Assembly: GCF_003340565.1 (NCBI RefSeq)
Contig: NZ_QPLK01000011.1
Location: 1-64,000, forward strand
Direction of reading: 5' to 3'
From: Rhodovulum sp. 12E13
Lineage (GTDB): Bacteria > Pseudomonadota > Alphaproteobacteria > Rhodobacterales > Rhodobacteraceae
DNA: 64,000 bases
How positions within the stretch are numbered: position 1 is the first letter of the stretch; every line of letters begins with the position of its first letter. Of the stretch, positions 30,721 through 46,018 are shown piece after piece. A program made the translations under genes and the position numbers. Below the pieces are notes generated by a model, which was not told where the DNA came from, did no database searches, and worked only from the letters and a program-made list of their open reading frames with translations.

Positions 30721-31733
30721 TCCGCCGCCTCCTGCTTGCCCCCGCCATGGAGGCGGGCGGGTGCGGGAAAGCCGCAGGAGGTGCCGTCGGTCACCTGCAC
30801 CTCGTCCTCCCAGGGCAGGCGATAGCGGCCCGCGGCGAGGTCGTGCATGTAGGTGTAGGGGCAGTCCTGCGCGCCGCCCTTCACCGCGACGAAGCCGCGG
30901 TGGCCGAGCTGGTAGATGTTGTTCTCCACCCCCCAGGTCGCGCGGGCCTCGCGCACCAGGTCGGGGCGCACCTCGGCGGTGATGATCTCGTCGGCCCGGC
31001 CGGAGGTGCCGTGCGCCAGCACCGTGCCGTCGAAGTCGACGATCATCCCCTCGCCCATCGAGTCGAACGTCCCGTCGGACCCGCTCATGCAGACATTGGC
31101 CGTCACCATCAGGTTGCAGAACGAATTGCTCTGGTTGGTGAAGCGCCACGAGTCGCGGATGGGGGCGGTGTAGCCGGCCGTGCGCAGCATGACCTCGGCG
31201 CCCTTGTAGGCGCATTCGCGCGCCATCTCGGGGAACATCCCGTCATGGCAGATGATGAGGGCGAGCTTGCAGCCCCTCGGCCCGTCGATGACGGGGATGC
31301 CGAGGTCGCCCGGCTCCCACGGCTCGACCGGCACCCAGGGGTGCAGCTTGCGGTAGTAGAGCTGCACCTCGCCCGCGGGGTCGATCACGATGCCGGTGTT
31401 GTAAGGGTAGCCGCCGGGGTTCGCCTCCATGATCGAGAAGCAGCCCCAGATGTCGTGCTCGATGCAGGCGGCCTTGAAGGCGGCGACCTCCGGCCCGTCC
31501 ATGCTGCACATGATCTCGGGGTTGGTGTCCATCGACAGGCCGTGCAGGGCGTATTCGGGGAACACGACCAGATCCATCGTGGGCATGTTGCGCCGCGCCT
31601 TGCCGACCATCGACACGATCTTCTCGGTCTGCGCGGCCAGATCGGCCGTCGTCTCCACCACCGGCAGCTGCAGCTGGACCAGCCCGATGACCACGCCGTT
31701 CGGGCTCTTGTTGAGGCCCCCCAATCCGTTCAT
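30717..31733 (-). CDS. amiF: Formamidase (AmiF-type, nitrilase superfamily)
   Basis: Predicted to hydrolyse formamide to formate and ammonia. The product has 338 residues, close to the Helicobacter AmiF length. The nitrilase triad is Glu60 ([10 protein letters not shown]), Lys129 (YYRKLHPW) and Cys162 ([20 protein letters not shown]). The C-terminal part, [21 protein letters not shown], is the AmiE/AmiF signature. AmiE aliphatic amidases are a little longer and are the main alternative. The gene starts 10 bases after the permease stop and overlaps biuH, so it belongs to the amide-utilisation operon. Confidence 0.83.
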   Translation of the reverse strand: MNGLGGLNKSPNGVVIGLVQLQLPVVETTADLAAQTEKIVSMVGKARRNMPTMDLVVFPEYALHGLSMDTNPEIMCSMDGPEVAAFKAACIEHDIWGCFSIMEANPGGYPYNTGIVIDPAGEVQLYYRKLHPWVPVEPWEPGDLGIPVIDGPRGCKLALIICHDGMFPEMARECAYKGAEVMLRTAGYTAPIRDSWRFTNQSNSFCNLMVTANVCMSGSDGTFDSMGEGMIVDFDGTVLAHGTSGRADEIITAEVRPDLVREARATWGVENNIYQLGHRGFVAVKGGAQDCPYTYMHDLAAGRYRLPWEDEVQVTDGTSCGFPAPARLHGGGKQEAAE

Positions 31734-31742
31734 GTCGGTCTC

Positions 31743-32666
31743 CTACTTGGTGATGGACAGCTCGGCCGGCGCCCCGGTCATCGCGCGGGTGGGCGAGGAG
31801 GTGGCGATCAGCACGCCGAGCGTGAGGACGTATGGCGCGGCGTAGAAGAGGTAGTAGCCCTCGGTTACGCCCACCGATTGCAGCGCGGGGCCGAGCGCGC
31901 CCGCGCCGCCGAAGAGGATCGCCGCCCAGAAGCAGGCGATCGGGTTCCACCGCGCGAAGATCACCAGCGCCACCGCCATCAGGCCCTGCCCCGACGAGAT
32001 CCCCTCGTTCCAGCTGCCGGGGTAGAACAGCGACAGATACGCGCCGCCCACGCCGGCGAAGGCACCGCCGGCCGCCGTGGCCAGCGTGCGGATCACGGCC
32101 GGGCGCAGGCCCATGGCGCGGGCCGCGTCGGTGGAATCGCCCACGACGCGGATCAGCAGGCCGACGCGCGTGGCGCGGAACATCCACCACACCGCGACGG
32201 CCGCGACGATGCCGACGAGGAACAGCACGTTGACGCGCAGCGCCGCCTGCACCTGCGGGCTCTCGGCCCACCAGCCGAGCGGGATCGCCGGCAGGTCGGG
32301 CGCGACGGGCTGGATGAATGGCTTGCCGAAATAGAAGGCCAGCCCCATGCCCAGCAGCATCAGCGCGATGCCGATGGCGATGTCGTTGACCCGCGGCAGC
32401 GAGCAGAGCACCCCGTGGACGAGGCCGAAGACGCTTCCGGCCGCGGCGGCCGCCAGCACCCCCGCCCAGGCCGAGCCCGTCAGATAGGCCACCGCATAGC
32501 CCGACATCGCGCCGAAGACGAGCGTGCCCTCCAGCCCGAGATTGATCCGCCCCGAGCGCTCGGTCAGCACCTCGCCCAGCGAGACGAAGAGAAACGGGGT
32601 GGAGACGCGGATCGCGCCCCCGAGGATGGCGAGCGGGATCGCCCAGAGACCGAGATCGCCCTCCAT
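31743..32666 (-). CDS. BMP-type ABC transporter permease, subunit 2
   Basis: An inner-membrane permease with about eight hydrophobic segments. The opening, PLAILGGAIRVSTPFLFVSLGEVLTERSG, is followed by INLGLEGTLVFGAMSGY, the second half of a RbsC/NupQ-like permease pair, and RVNDIAIGIALMLLGMG. The product has 307 residues. Its start overlaps the stop of the first permease by one base. Together with subunit 1, the double ATPase and the BMP-family binding protein it forms an importer. Relatives carry nucleosides or riboflavin, but the enzymes in this operon point to a small ureide/amide cargo. Confidence 0.92.
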   Translation of the reverse strand: MEGDLGLWAIPLAILGGAIRVSTPFLFVSLGEVLTERSGRINLGLEGTLVFGAMSGYAVAYLTGSAWAGVLAAAAAGSVFGLVHGVLCSLPRVNDIAIGIALMLLGMGLAFYFGKPFIQPVAPDLPAIPLGWWAESPQVQAALRVNVLFLVGIVAAVAVWWMFRATRVGLLIRVVGDSTDAARAMGLRPAVIRTLATAAGGAFAGVGGAYLSLFYPGSWNEGISSGQGLMAVALVIFARWNPIACFWAAILFGGAGALGPALQSVGVTEGYYLFYAAPYVLTLGVLIATSSPTRAMTGAPAELSITK

Positions 32667-33784
32667 CACGCCGCCCTCCACCGCTCCGGCGCAAAGACCC
32701 GGAAGCGGCCGTAGAGTGTCTCCGACACGAGGATGGCCACGAAGACGAAGCCCTGCAGCACCAGCACGGTGGCGTCCGGCAGGTCCATCCGCCGCTGCAC
32801 GAGGCCGGAGGACGCCTCGAACCCGGCCAGCAGGATCGCCACGGGGATGATGGCCAGCGGGTTGTGGCGGGCGAGGAAGGCCACGAGGATGCCGGTATAG
32901 CCGAAGCCGCCCGCGAGCGAGGCGTTGGCCGAGCCGTGCACGGCCGCCACCTCGATCATGCCGGCGAGCCCCGCGCAGGCGCCGCCGAGCGCGGTGAAGC
33001 CGACGATCAGACGCCCCACCGGGAGCCCCTGCACCTGTGCCGCCCGCACGTTGCCCCCGGCGATGCGCGCGGCGAAGCCCCAGGTCGTGCGGTCGATCAG
33101 CACCCAGGCGGCGATGCAGGCGAGCACGCCCACGGCGAAGCCCCAGTGCACGTCCATGCCGGGCATGTCGCCGATCCGCAGTTGCTCGGCCAGCGGCGCG
33201 GTGGAGGGCTTGTTGAGCGAGGCCGGGTCGCGCAGCGGCCCCTCGACGAGATGGTTCATCAGGGCGATGGCGATATAGGCCATCAGGAGGCTCGCGATCG
33301 TCTCGTTCACGCCGCGATAGTGGCGCAGCGCGCCCACCGCGCCGATCCAGACCGCCCCCGCGAGCCCGCCCGCCAGCGCGAGAAGGGGAAGACCCACACC
33401 CCCGGGCAGGCCCGCGAGAGCGCCCGCGAGCGCGCCGGCGGCCAAGCCGCCGGTCACGATCGCCCCCTCGCCGCCGATGACGACGAGACCGAGCCGTGCG
33501 GGTAACGCAACGCAGAGCGCGGCGAGCAGCAGCGGCGCGGCGCGCGACAGGGTGTTCTGCCACGAAAACCATGTGCCGAACCCCGCCTTGTAGACCAGCG
33601 AATAGAACTCTGCCGGCGACTTGCCCTGCGTCAGCAGGAACAGCCCGAACACGGCGAGACCGGCGAGCAGCGCGCCGAGGGGGATGACCACCGCCTCCGC
33701 CCGGCGGGCCAGCGCGGCCAGCCAGCCGTCGGGTGCCAGCGACGGGCGCAGGCCCGCCCCCATGTCGCGGTCGGTGATCGCCAT
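32666..33784 (-). CDS. BMP-type ABC transporter permease, subunit 1
   Basis: A 372-residue inner-membrane permease with about nine membrane segments after a 30-residue cytoplasmic lead. The motif FSWQNTLSRAAPLLLAALCVALPARLG and then LVVIGGEGAIVTGG mark the NupP/RfuC-like half of the BMP transporter permease pair. RHYRGVNETIASLLMAYIAIALMNHL contains the EAA-like coupling region. The gene follows the binding-protein gene by 22 bases and is coupled to permease 2. Confidence 0.92.
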   Translation of the reverse strand: MAITDRDMGAGLRPSLAPDGWLAALARRAEAVVIPLGALLAGLAVFGLFLLTQGKSPAEFYSLVYKAGFGTWFSWQNTLSRAAPLLLAALCVALPARLGLVVIGGEGAIVTGGLAAGALAGALAGLPGGVGLPLLALAGGLAGAVWIGAVGALRHYRGVNETIASLLMAYIAIALMNHLVEGPLRDPASLNKPSTAPLAEQLRIGDMPGMDVHWGFAVGVLACIAAWVLIDRTTWGFAARIAGGNVRAAQVQGLPVGRLIVGFTALGGACAGLAGMIEVAAVHGSANASLAGGFGYTGILVAFLARHNPLAIIPVAILLAGFEASSGLVQRRMDLPDATVLVLQGFVFVAILVSETLYGRFRVFAPERWRAA

Positions 33785-33806
33785 GACGCCCCCCCTCGGC
33801 CCCGGC

Positions 33807-34928
33807 TCAGGAGGTCGAGCCGACCACGCCCTCGACGAGGTAGTCCATGCTCTCGAGCGCCACGTCGCTCTCCTCGAAGGCCTGCCCCTCGGCGGCGATG
33901 ACGTTGCCGCGGTTGTCCTTCAGCGGGCCCTCGATGACGGCGAAGCCGCCCTTGAGGATCTCGGCCCTGGTCGCCTCGAACTGGTTGCGCGCGGCGTCCG
34001 ACACCGCCGGCCCCAGCGGCGACATCTTGACGAAGTTCTCGGCCAGCCCGCCGCGCACGAAGTTGGGGATCGGCTCGCCCGCCATCGTGGCCCTGACCAT
34101 GTCGGTATAGACCTGCGCCCAGTTCCACTCGGCCCCGGTCAGATACTTGTCGGCGCCCAGCGCCGACTGGTCGGCATGGTAGCCGTTGAGGAACATCCCC
34201 CGCGAGGCGGCCGTCTCCATCACCACCTTCGGCCCGTCCACGTGGCAGGTGACCACGTCGCAGCCGGCATCGGCCAGCGCGTTGGTCGCCTCGGCCTCCT
34301 TGACGGCAAGCGACCATTCGCCGGTGAAGATCACCTGGCAGGTGATCGACGGGTCCACTGCGCGGGCGCCCAGCAGGTAGGAGTTGATGTTCAGCAGCAC
34401 CTGCGGGATCGGCTTGGCCGCGACGAAACCGATCTTCCCGGTCTGCGTGGCGTGGCCGGCGGTAATGCCGTTGAGGTACTGCCCCATCCCGATATAGCCA
34501 AAATACGAGCCGACGTTCCCGGGGTGAACGCCCTCCTGCCAGAGCCCGCCGCAATGCTGGAAGCGCAGCTCGGGGTATTTCGGCGCGACCTCAAGGATAT
34601 GCGGGTCGAAATAGCCGAACGAGGTGGGGAAGAGCAGGGTCGTTCCGTCGAAGTTGATCATCGACTCCATCGACTTCTGCACGTCGATGGTCTCGGCCAC
34701 GTTCTCTTCCTCGACGACGGTGACGCCCTCCATCGCCTTGACGGCGGCGGCACCCTCGGCATGGGCCTGATTGTAGCCGAAATCGTCCTTCGGGCCGACA
34801 TAGATGAAGCCGACGGTCAGGTTGCCCGAGGCGGCGGCGCGCTGCGGCAGAGGCGCGAGCGCGGCGGCGCCCGCGAGCGCCGCGCCGCCCTTCAGGACGG
34901 CACGGCGGGAAAGCGGCGAATGGTTCAT
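33807..34928 (-). CDS. BMP-family (PnrA/Med-like) ABC transporter substrate-binding protein
   Basis: A periplasmic binding protein of 373 residues. The N terminus, LSRRAVLKGGAALAGAAALAP, carries a twin-arginine-like signal, so export through Tat is possible. The mature part has VGFIYVGPKDDFGYNQAHAEG and GKIGFVAAKPIPQVL, typical of the basic membrane protein family. Relatives bind purine nucleosides or purine-derived compounds; the cargo here is unknown, but the operon's amidohydrolases suggest a nitrogen-rich ureide. It is the first gene of the operon, 153 bases from the divergent LysR regulator. Confidence 0.92.
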   Translation of the reverse strand: MNHSPLSRRAVLKGGAALAGAAALAPLPQRAAASGNLTVGFIYVGPKDDFGYNQAHAEGAAAVKAMEGVTVVEEENVAETIDVQKSMESMINFDGTTLLFPTSFGYFDPHILEVAPKYPELRFQHCGGLWQEGVHPGNVGSYFGYIGMGQYLNGITAGHATQTGKIGFVAAKPIPQVLLNINSYLLGARAVDPSITCQVIFTGEWSLAVKEAEATNALADAGCDVVTCHVDGPKVVMETAASRGMFLNGYHADQSALGADKYLTGAEWNWAQVYTDMVRATMAGEPIPNFVRGGLAENFVKMSPLGPAVSDAARNQFEATRAEILKGGFAVIEGPLKDNRGNVIAAEGQAFEESDVALESMDYLVEGVVGSTS

Positions 34929-35020
34929 GGGTCCGTGTCTCCCGGTCTGGCGGGGCGGCCCGGCGGGCCCCTCGCGATGATTTGCCCGATCACCGTCTCG
35001 CGAATCGTGTGCTGCTGTCG

Positions 35021-35040
35021 TCTGCTAAGTTCGCAGCAGA
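35021..35040. promoter_or_regulatory. Inverted repeat in the divergent promoter region; candidate LysR binding site
   Basis: TCTGCT, 8 bases, then AGCAGA form a perfect 6-bp inverted repeat between the transporter operon and the LysR gene, 41 bases before the latter's start. Position and size fit a LysR-type recognition site, but this is inference from symmetry and context only. Confidence 0.5.
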
Positions 35041-35081
35041 GTGATGCATGATTTGCACCGCAAGCCGGGAGAGATCGGACC

Positions 35082-35990
35082 ATGCCCCAACGCCACCTTA
35101 TGCCGCTGGCCTATGTCGACGCGATCGCGCGCGCGGGCTCGATCCGGAAGGCGGCCGACACGCTGTCGATCACCTCGACCGCGCTCAACCGGCGCGTGCT
35201 CGCGCTGGAGGAGGAGCTGGGCGTGCCGATCTTCGAGCGGTTGCCGAGGGGCGTGCGGCTGAACACGGCCGGCGAGCTGCTGATCGCGCATATCCGCGCA
35301 CAGATGTCGGACTTCGAGAAGCTCAAGAGCCAACTCGCCGACCTGGCGGGCGAGCGGCGCGGGCACGTCGCCATCGCCTGCAGCCAGGCGTTGCTGCCCT
35401 ACTTCCTGCCCGAGCGCATCTCGGCCTACCGGCGGGCGCACCCGGCGGTCACCTTCAGCGTAGCGGTGCGCGACCGGCAGGCGGCCGAGCAGGCCCTGGT
35501 CGAGCTGTCGTCCGACATCGCGCTGATCTTCGAGCCCGTGCGCGTGCGCGAGATCCAGGTGCTCATCGCGGTGCGCCAGCAGATCCACGCGGTTATGGCC
35601 GCCGATCACCCGCTCGCCGACAGGCCGAGCGTCCGCCTGCGCGACTGCGCGGCCTTTCCCGTCGGCCTGCCCGCCCCGCAATACGGCGTGCGGAACCTGC
35701 TCGACACCGCGCTGCTGCGCTCGTCGGTCGAGTTGCCGGTGGCGCTCGAGGCCGACACGTTCGAGTTCCTGCGCCGCTATCCCGGCCACGAGCACCTGAT
35801 CTCGTTCCAGATCCCGGTCGGCCTGCCTGGGCGGGACGGGCAGGAACGCATCGTCTCGCGCCCCGTGGACACCCGCGACATCCCCGAGGGCTCGCTCTAC
35901 CTCTGCCAGCTCCGCGGTCGGACTCTCCCGGTCGCTGCAGCGAAGTTCGCCGCCGAAGTCGAGCGCGTCCTCCAGGAGCGCTACTCCTGA
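35082..35990 (+). CDS. LysR-family transcriptional regulator
   Basis: A 302-residue DNA-binding regulator. The N-terminal winged helix (residues about 5-65) reads AIARAGSIRKAADTLSITSTALNRRVLALEEELGVPIFERLPRG, the standard LysR pattern; ligand-binding halves occupy about 90-295. It diverges from the BMP transporter/amidohydrolase operon, so it most likely controls that operon in response to its substrate or a breakdown product. It contains a VAIACSQALLPYFLPERI segment at the start of the effector domain. Confidence 0.92.
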   Translation: MPQRHLMPLAYVDAIARAGSIRKAADTLSITSTALNRRVLALEEELGVPIFERLPRGVRLNTAGELLIAHIRAQMSDFEKLKSQLADLAGERRGHVAIACSQALLPYFLPERISAYRRAHPAVTFSVAVRDRQAAEQALVELSSDIALIFEPVRVREIQVLIAVRQQIHAVMAADHPLADRPSVRLRDCAAFPVGLPAPQYGVRNLLDTALLRSSVELPVALEADTFEFLRRYPGHEHLISFQIPVGLPGRDGQERIVSRPVDTRDIPEGSLYLCQLRGRTLPVAAAKFAAEVERVLQERYS

Positions 35991-36481
35991 GACGCAGACA
36001 TCCATACCCCGACCAGTCTCACGAAGCCGAAAGCGGCCATTCCGGAGGCGACGCTCCCGCGCTTCCACCGGGGCAGGGCGCAACCGGGGCTGTCGAGCAT
36101 GGTATTTGCCGAGGGCCGGCAGACACGGCCGCACACCGCGCCACGCTTTTGCCGAGGCTGCCAGCGCGCCCGACGAGATCGCCATGTGCAGGCGGCCTCG
36201 GGCCGAAGCGCCCCGTGCAGGCGGAGCACCTCGCCGACCGCCAGCGCGTCAGGCCCAGAAGAGATCGGTCTCGGCTGCGCCTTCCGTCCTTTCGCCCACG
36301 AGACGGCTGCGTTTCTCCTGTCCGGCATTGCCGACCATGCCGCCGCCCGCGGCAGCCCTTGGCGTCGCGCGCAGGGCCGCCCTCAGCACCGGGAGACGCC
36401 CCCCGCCCCGGCGCGAAAGTGTCGCCCGCGCAGGGCTCGGGGATTGCGAAAGCCCGTGGCGGGGGATATGTCACCCCGCGT
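35991..36481. other. Stretch without a recognised gene between the LysR gene and tRNA-Arg
   Basis: About 490 bases in which every open frame has Arg/Pro/Ser-skewed composition and no motif. No insertion-sequence ends, hairpins or known RNA could be recognised. It contains at least the promoter of the tRNA-Arg gene. It may be decayed coding sequence, but no identity can be given. Confidence 0.5.
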
Positions 36482-36558
36482 GGTCGCATAGCTCAGCTGG
36501 ATAGAGCGCTACCCTCCGAAGGTAGAGGCCCCAGGTTCGAATCCTGGTGCGACCGCCA
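36482..36558 (+). tRNA. tRNA-Arg (anticodon CCG)
   Basis: A 77-nt cloverleaf with encoded CCA. The acceptor GGTCGCA pairs with TGCGACC, the D arm is GCTCAGCTGGATAGAGC, the anticodon stem-loop is CTACC-CTCCGAA-GGTAG giving CCG, and the T loop is GTTCGAATC. No integrase is next to it. Confidence 0.95.
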
Positions 36559-36674
36559 CAGGGTCTCTCCTGGACCACCATGTGGCGACAGCGCCCTTGT
36601 CTTTCGCTTGACCCGATGCCGTGGCGCGCTCTCCTGCTCGGCCGAGAGGGGCGCGGCGGGGGCGGAGGCGCATG

Positions 36675-37088
36675 ATGACGGGGCGGTGCAGGTGCGGCCG
36701 GGTGGCGTGGCGGGCGTCGGCCTCGCCCTTCCGCTCGGTTCTCTGCCACTGCGCCGATTGCCGACGCCTGACAGGGGCTTCGCCGGTCGGCTATCTCGGC
36801 TTTCCCAAGCCGGTCGTGCGGTGGGAGGCGCGGCGTGCCTTCCGCGCCACCTCGGCCGGCGTGACACGCGGCGCCTGTCCCGCTTGCGGCACCCTTCTCA
36901 GTTACATGTGCACGATCTGGCCGGGCGAGCTCTACCTGCACGCGGCCACGCTCGACGACCCGGAAGGCTTCGTGCCCGAGACACATCTGCACCGGGCTGT
37001 CCGCGAGGTCGAGGGCACCGGCAAGGGCGACGGGTCGTCGCCGCACGAGGGATCGGGGCCGGCAGCTTCCCCGCGCGACCGGCCCTGA
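36675..37088 (+). CDS. GFA-family (CENP-V/GFA domain) zinc-binding protein
   Basis: A 137-residue Mss4-like fold protein. Zinc ligands are visible as CRCGRVAW at the N terminus, then CHCADCRRLTGA and CPACGTLLSYM. The family is annotated after glutathione-dependent formaldehyde-activating enzyme, but most members lack proven activity. ATG 36675 sits six bases after GGAGG and is preferred to the ATG immediately before it. The last 25 residues are Gly/Ser/Pro-rich. It stands alone after tRNA-Arg. Confidence 0.85.
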   Translation: MTGRCRCGRVAWRASASPFRSVLCHCADCRRLTGASPVGYLGFPKPVVRWEARRAFRATSAGVTRGACPACGTLLSYMCTIWPGELYLHAATLDDPEGFVPETHLHRAVREVEGTGKGDGSSPHEGSGPAASPRDRP

Positions 37089-37173
37089 GGTCACCGCGGG
37101 GGTCGGGATGCCGGCGCCGTGACCGGGCGCCCCGCCGGGCGCCCCCCGGGCGCCCCGACGGCTGGCCGGTCCC

Positions 37174-42875
<5,702 letters not shown>

Positions 42876-43119
42876 GCGCGGTGCCTTCGCGCCCGCGCCG
42901 CGCCGGAGGCGCCGCGGCGGGCGCCGCCGGCGCGGCGCCCGGACAGGCGGCCAAGGGGGCACCTTGCGCGGGGCGCCCGGAGAGAGGGGTGAGACGCTGT
43001 CGTCACGAAACCTCGGGGCTGTGGCGGTCGGTCGGTTGCATGGCTGCTACCGATAACGGCTCCTGTTGCGAGGGGAAACCGGTCAGGAGAGCGCGGGCGC
43101 CAGACGTGGGGCGCCGCGC

Positions 43120-44562
43120 TCAGGCGGCTTCCGAGGAGACGCCCGCGATCTCTTGATAGAGCGCGGCATACTCCGCCGCGGAGGGCCCCCAGCCCACGGG
43201 ATGGGCCATCGCGGCGCGCGCCACCTGCTCCCACGCCGCCGCGTCCTCCCACAGGTCGCAGAGCCGGCCGAAACCCTCGGCGAGAGAGGCCGCGCTGCCT
43301 GGCTCCACGAGAAAGCCCGTGCCCGCGCCGACCGCGCGCGCGGCGTGGTTGGCCTCGATCACCGTGTCGGCCAAGCCGCCGGTGCGGGCCACGAGCGGCA
43401 GGGTGCCGTAGCGCAGCCCGTACATCTGCGTCAGGCCGCAGGGTTCGAAGCGCGACGGCACAGCGATGGCGTCGGCCCCGGCCATCAGCCGGTGGGCGAA
43501 ATCCTCGTCGTAGCCGATTTTCACCGCCACGCGCGGATGCGCGGCGCCGAGCGCGGCGAACCGCTGCTCGATCTCGGGCGCGCCCGAGCCGAGAAGCGCG
43601 AACTGCCCGCCCCGGGCCAGCATGGCCGGCAGCGCCTCGGCCATCAGGTCGAAGCCCTTCTGCTCGGTCAGCCGGCTGACGGCGATGACGAGCGGCCCGG
43701 GGGCGCTCGGGTCGAGGCCCGTCTCGGCGATCAGCGCGCGACGGTTCGCGGCCTTTCCTGCCGGGGCGTCGTAGCGCTCTGCGATGCGGCGGTCGGTCCG
43801 CGGGTTCCAAAGGTGCTCGTCGATGCCGTTGAGGATGCCGCGCATGGCACCGCCGCGGGCGCGGATCACCCCGTCGAGCCCCATCCCGAACTGCGGCGTG
43901 GCCAGCTCCCGGGCATAGGTGGGCGAGACGGTGGTAAGCCGGTCGGCCGTAACGAGACCCGCCTTGAGCTGGCTGATCCGCCCGTAGAACTCGAAGCCCT
44001 CGGGCGTATAGCCGGCCGGGTCGAGCCTCAGCGTGCCCATCAGCGCGGGGTCGGCGTTGCCCGTGAAGGCGATGTTGTGGACGGTCAGCACCGAGGCTGC
44101 CCCGCCGCCCATCTGGCGCAGATAGGTGGGCGCGAGGCCGGCCTGCCAGTCGTGGCAGTGCAGAACCTGCGGCCGCCATCCGCCCGCGCCCGCCCGCGCC
44201 ACGAAGGCCGCCACCCACGACAGCGCGGCGAAGCGCTGCGGGTTGTCGGCCCAGTCGCGCCCGTCGGGCGCCATGTAGGGGCCACCCGCGCGATCGTAGA
44301 GGTGCGGTGCGTCGAGCACGTAGAGGGGCAGCCCCTCGGCCTCGCCCAGCAGAAGCCGGGCGGGGCCGCCGAACAGATCCTCCTCCTCGGCCACCGTGGC
44401 GTGGGGGCCGAGCGCGGCGATCACCGGCTCGTAGCCCGGCAGGAGCACCCGCATGTCGACGCCGTGCACGGCGAGCGCCGCGGGCAGGGCGCCGACCACG
44501 TCGGCGAGGCCCCCGGTCTTGACGAAGGGCACGCATTCGGATGCGACCGACAGAACGCGCAT
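43120..44562 (-). CDS. glgA: Glycogen synthase GlgA (ADP-glucose)
   Basis: A GT5 enzyme that elongates glycogen with ADP-glucose. The product has 480 residues from ATG 44562. The substrate-binding KTGGLADVVGALP is at residues 15-27, and HCHDWQAGLAPTYL, TVHNIAFTG, VSRLTEQKGFDL and the C-terminal FEPCGLTQMYGLRYGTLP are present. ATG 44562 is chosen since glycogen synthases begin MRVLSVASE; an ATG ten codons earlier is unlikely. It lies downstream of glgC. Confidence 0.97.
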   Translation of the reverse strand: MRVLSVASECVPFVKTGGLADVVGALPAALAVHGVDMRVLLPGYEPVIAALGPHATVAEEEDLFGGPARLLLGEAEGLPLYVLDAPHLYDRAGGPYMAPDGRDWADNPQRFAALSWVAAFVARAGAGGWRPQVLHCHDWQAGLAPTYLRQMGGGAASVLTVHNIAFTGNADPALMGTLRLDPAGYTPEGFEFYGRISQLKAGLVTADRLTTVSPTYARELATPQFGMGLDGVIRARGGAMRGILNGIDEHLWNPRTDRRIAERYDAPAGKAANRRALIAETGLDPSAPGPLVIAVSRLTEQKGFDLMAEALPAMLARGGQFALLGSGAPEIEQRFAALGAAHPRVAVKIGYDEDFAHRLMAGADAIAVPSRFEPCGLTQMYGLRYGTLPLVARTGGLADTVIEANHAARAVGAGTGFLVEPGSAASLAEGFGRLCDLWEDAAAWEQVARAAMAHPVGWGPSAAEYAALYQEIAGVSSEAA

Positions 44563-44604
44563 GGCGTCTCTCCCCTGGCTGCGCCCCCGCATTTCCGACT
44601 GCGC

Positions 44605-45873
44605 TTATTCCAGAGCGGCGGCCCGCGCGTCCAGCATCTTCTGCGTGATGAGCGTCACGCCCCCGTCGGAGACGCGGAACCACCTCGCGTCGTCCTCGGG
44701 ATCCTCGCCCACCACGAGGCCACGGGGGATGCGCACGCCCCGGTCGATCACGACGTTGCGCAGCCGTGCGTGCCGCTCCACCTCGACGTAGGGCAGCACC
44801 ACGGCGTGATCGAGCACCGCATAGCTGTTCGTGTGCACCATGGTGAACAGGAGCGAGTTGCGCACTTCGGTGCCCGAGATGATGCAGCCGCCCGACACCA
44901 TGGAGGAGACGGCAGAACCGCGGCGGGTCTCTTCGTCATGGATGAACTTGGCGGGCGGCACGCTTTCGGAATAGGTCCAGATCGGCCACGACTTGTCCCA
45001 CAGGTCGAGTTCGGGGGTGAAGTCGGTCAGGTCGATGTTGGCCTTCCAGTAGGCGTCGATCGTGCCCACGTCGCGCCAGTAGGCGGCGGTGTCGGGCGAG
45101 GCGCGCACGCAGCTTTCCTCGAAGCGATGGGCCTGCGCGTGACCCTCGCGGACGATCCGGGGGATGATGTCCTTGCCGAAATCGTGCTCGGAGGTCTCGT
45201 CGTCCATGTCCTCGAGCAGCAACTCGCGCAAAAACGACCACTTGAAGACATAGATGCCCATCGACGCGAGCGTGCGATCGGGATCGTCGGGCAGCCCCGG
45301 CGGGGCGGCGGGCTTTTCGAGGAAGCCCTTGACTCGGCCGGTCGCGTCGACGTCCATCACCCCGAAGGCGTTGGCCTCTTCCCGCGGGACGGTCAAGCAC
45401 CCCACGGTCACGTCGGCGCCGCTGTCCGCGTGCGCCTGCAGCATGATCTCGTAGTCCATCTTGTAGATGTGGTCGCCCGCGACGATGAGGATGTAGTCGA
45501 TGTCGTAGCTGTCGACGATGTCGATGTTCTGCGCCACGGCGTCTGCGGTGCCGCGATACCAGCGATGGTCCTCGGTGCGCTGCGAGGCGGGCAGGATGTC
45601 GAGATACTCGTTGCGCTCGGCGCGAAAGAAGTTCCAGCCGCGCTGGCAGTGCCGGATGAGCGAATGCGCCTTGTACTGCGTGGCGATGGCCATCTTGCGG
45701 ATGCCCGAGTTGAGCGCGTTCGACAGCGCGAAGTCGATGATCCGGGTCTTGCCGCCGAAATAGACCGCCGGCTTCGCGCGGTTGTCGGTGAGCTCCTTGA
45801 GCCGCGAGCCGCGTCCTCCCGCGAGGACGAACGCCATGGACCGGGCCGCCAGGCGCTGCCTGCGTGGCGTCAT
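44605..45873 (-). CDS. glgC: Glucose-1-phosphate adenylyltransferase GlgC
   Basis: Makes ADP-glucose from ATP and glucose 1-phosphate, the committed, allosterically controlled step of glycogen synthesis. The product has 422 residues. Motifs: [28 protein letters not shown] (nucleotide and activator region), [19 protein letters not shown], and the C-terminal left-handed beta-helix domain ([18 protein letters not shown]). It is followed by glgA and preceded by a paired-hairpin element and glgP; no glgB is present between them. Confidence 0.97.
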   Translation of the reverse strand: MTPRRQRLAARSMAFVLAGGRGSRLKELTDNRAKPAVYFGGKTRIIDFALSNALNSGIRKMAIATQYKAHSLIRHCQRGWNFFRAERNEYLDILPASQRTEDHRWYRGTADAVAQNIDIVDSYDIDYILIVAGDHIYKMDYEIMLQAHADSGADVTVGCLTVPREEANAFGVMDVDATGRVKGFLEKPAAPPGLPDDPDRTLASMGIYVFKWSFLRELLLEDMDDETSEHDFGKDIIPRIVREGHAQAHRFEESCVRASPDTAAYWRDVGTIDAYWKANIDLTDFTPELDLWDKSWPIWTYSESVPPAKFIHDEETRRGSAVSSMVSGGCIISGTEVRNSLLFTMVHTNSYAVLDHAVVLPYVEVERHARLRNVVIDRGVRIPRGLVVGEDPEDDARWFRVSDGGVTLITQKMLDARAAALE

Positions 45874-45968
45874 GCTACCTCCCTTCGGGGCCGCCTCCGT
45901 GCCTCCGTCGAGATCCAGTCAATCAGACCTGAGACGCGGTGGCTACCCTTGCGGGAGGGTCCCGCCGG

Positions 45969-46018
45969 GCAAATTCCTTGCAGAAGGAATTTGCAAGAGC
46001 CTTCATCAAGGCTCTTGC
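45969..46018. repeat. Paired-hairpin palindromic element, copy 1
   Basis: Two perfect 11-bp hairpins share their junction bases. GCAAATTCCTT (45969-45979), loop GCAG and AAGGAATTTGC (45984-45994) form the first. GCAAGAGCCTT (45993-46003), loop CATC and AAGGCTCTTGC (46008-46018) form the second. The element lies between glgP and glgC. The first hairpin has exactly the same arms as one hairpin at 50729-50755. Confidence 0.85.

Noticed and set aside
36106-36504. Open frames in the stretch before tRNA-Arg
   Set aside because: Several mutually overlapping frames on both strands, all Arg/Pro/Ser-skewed, without start-site or motif support.
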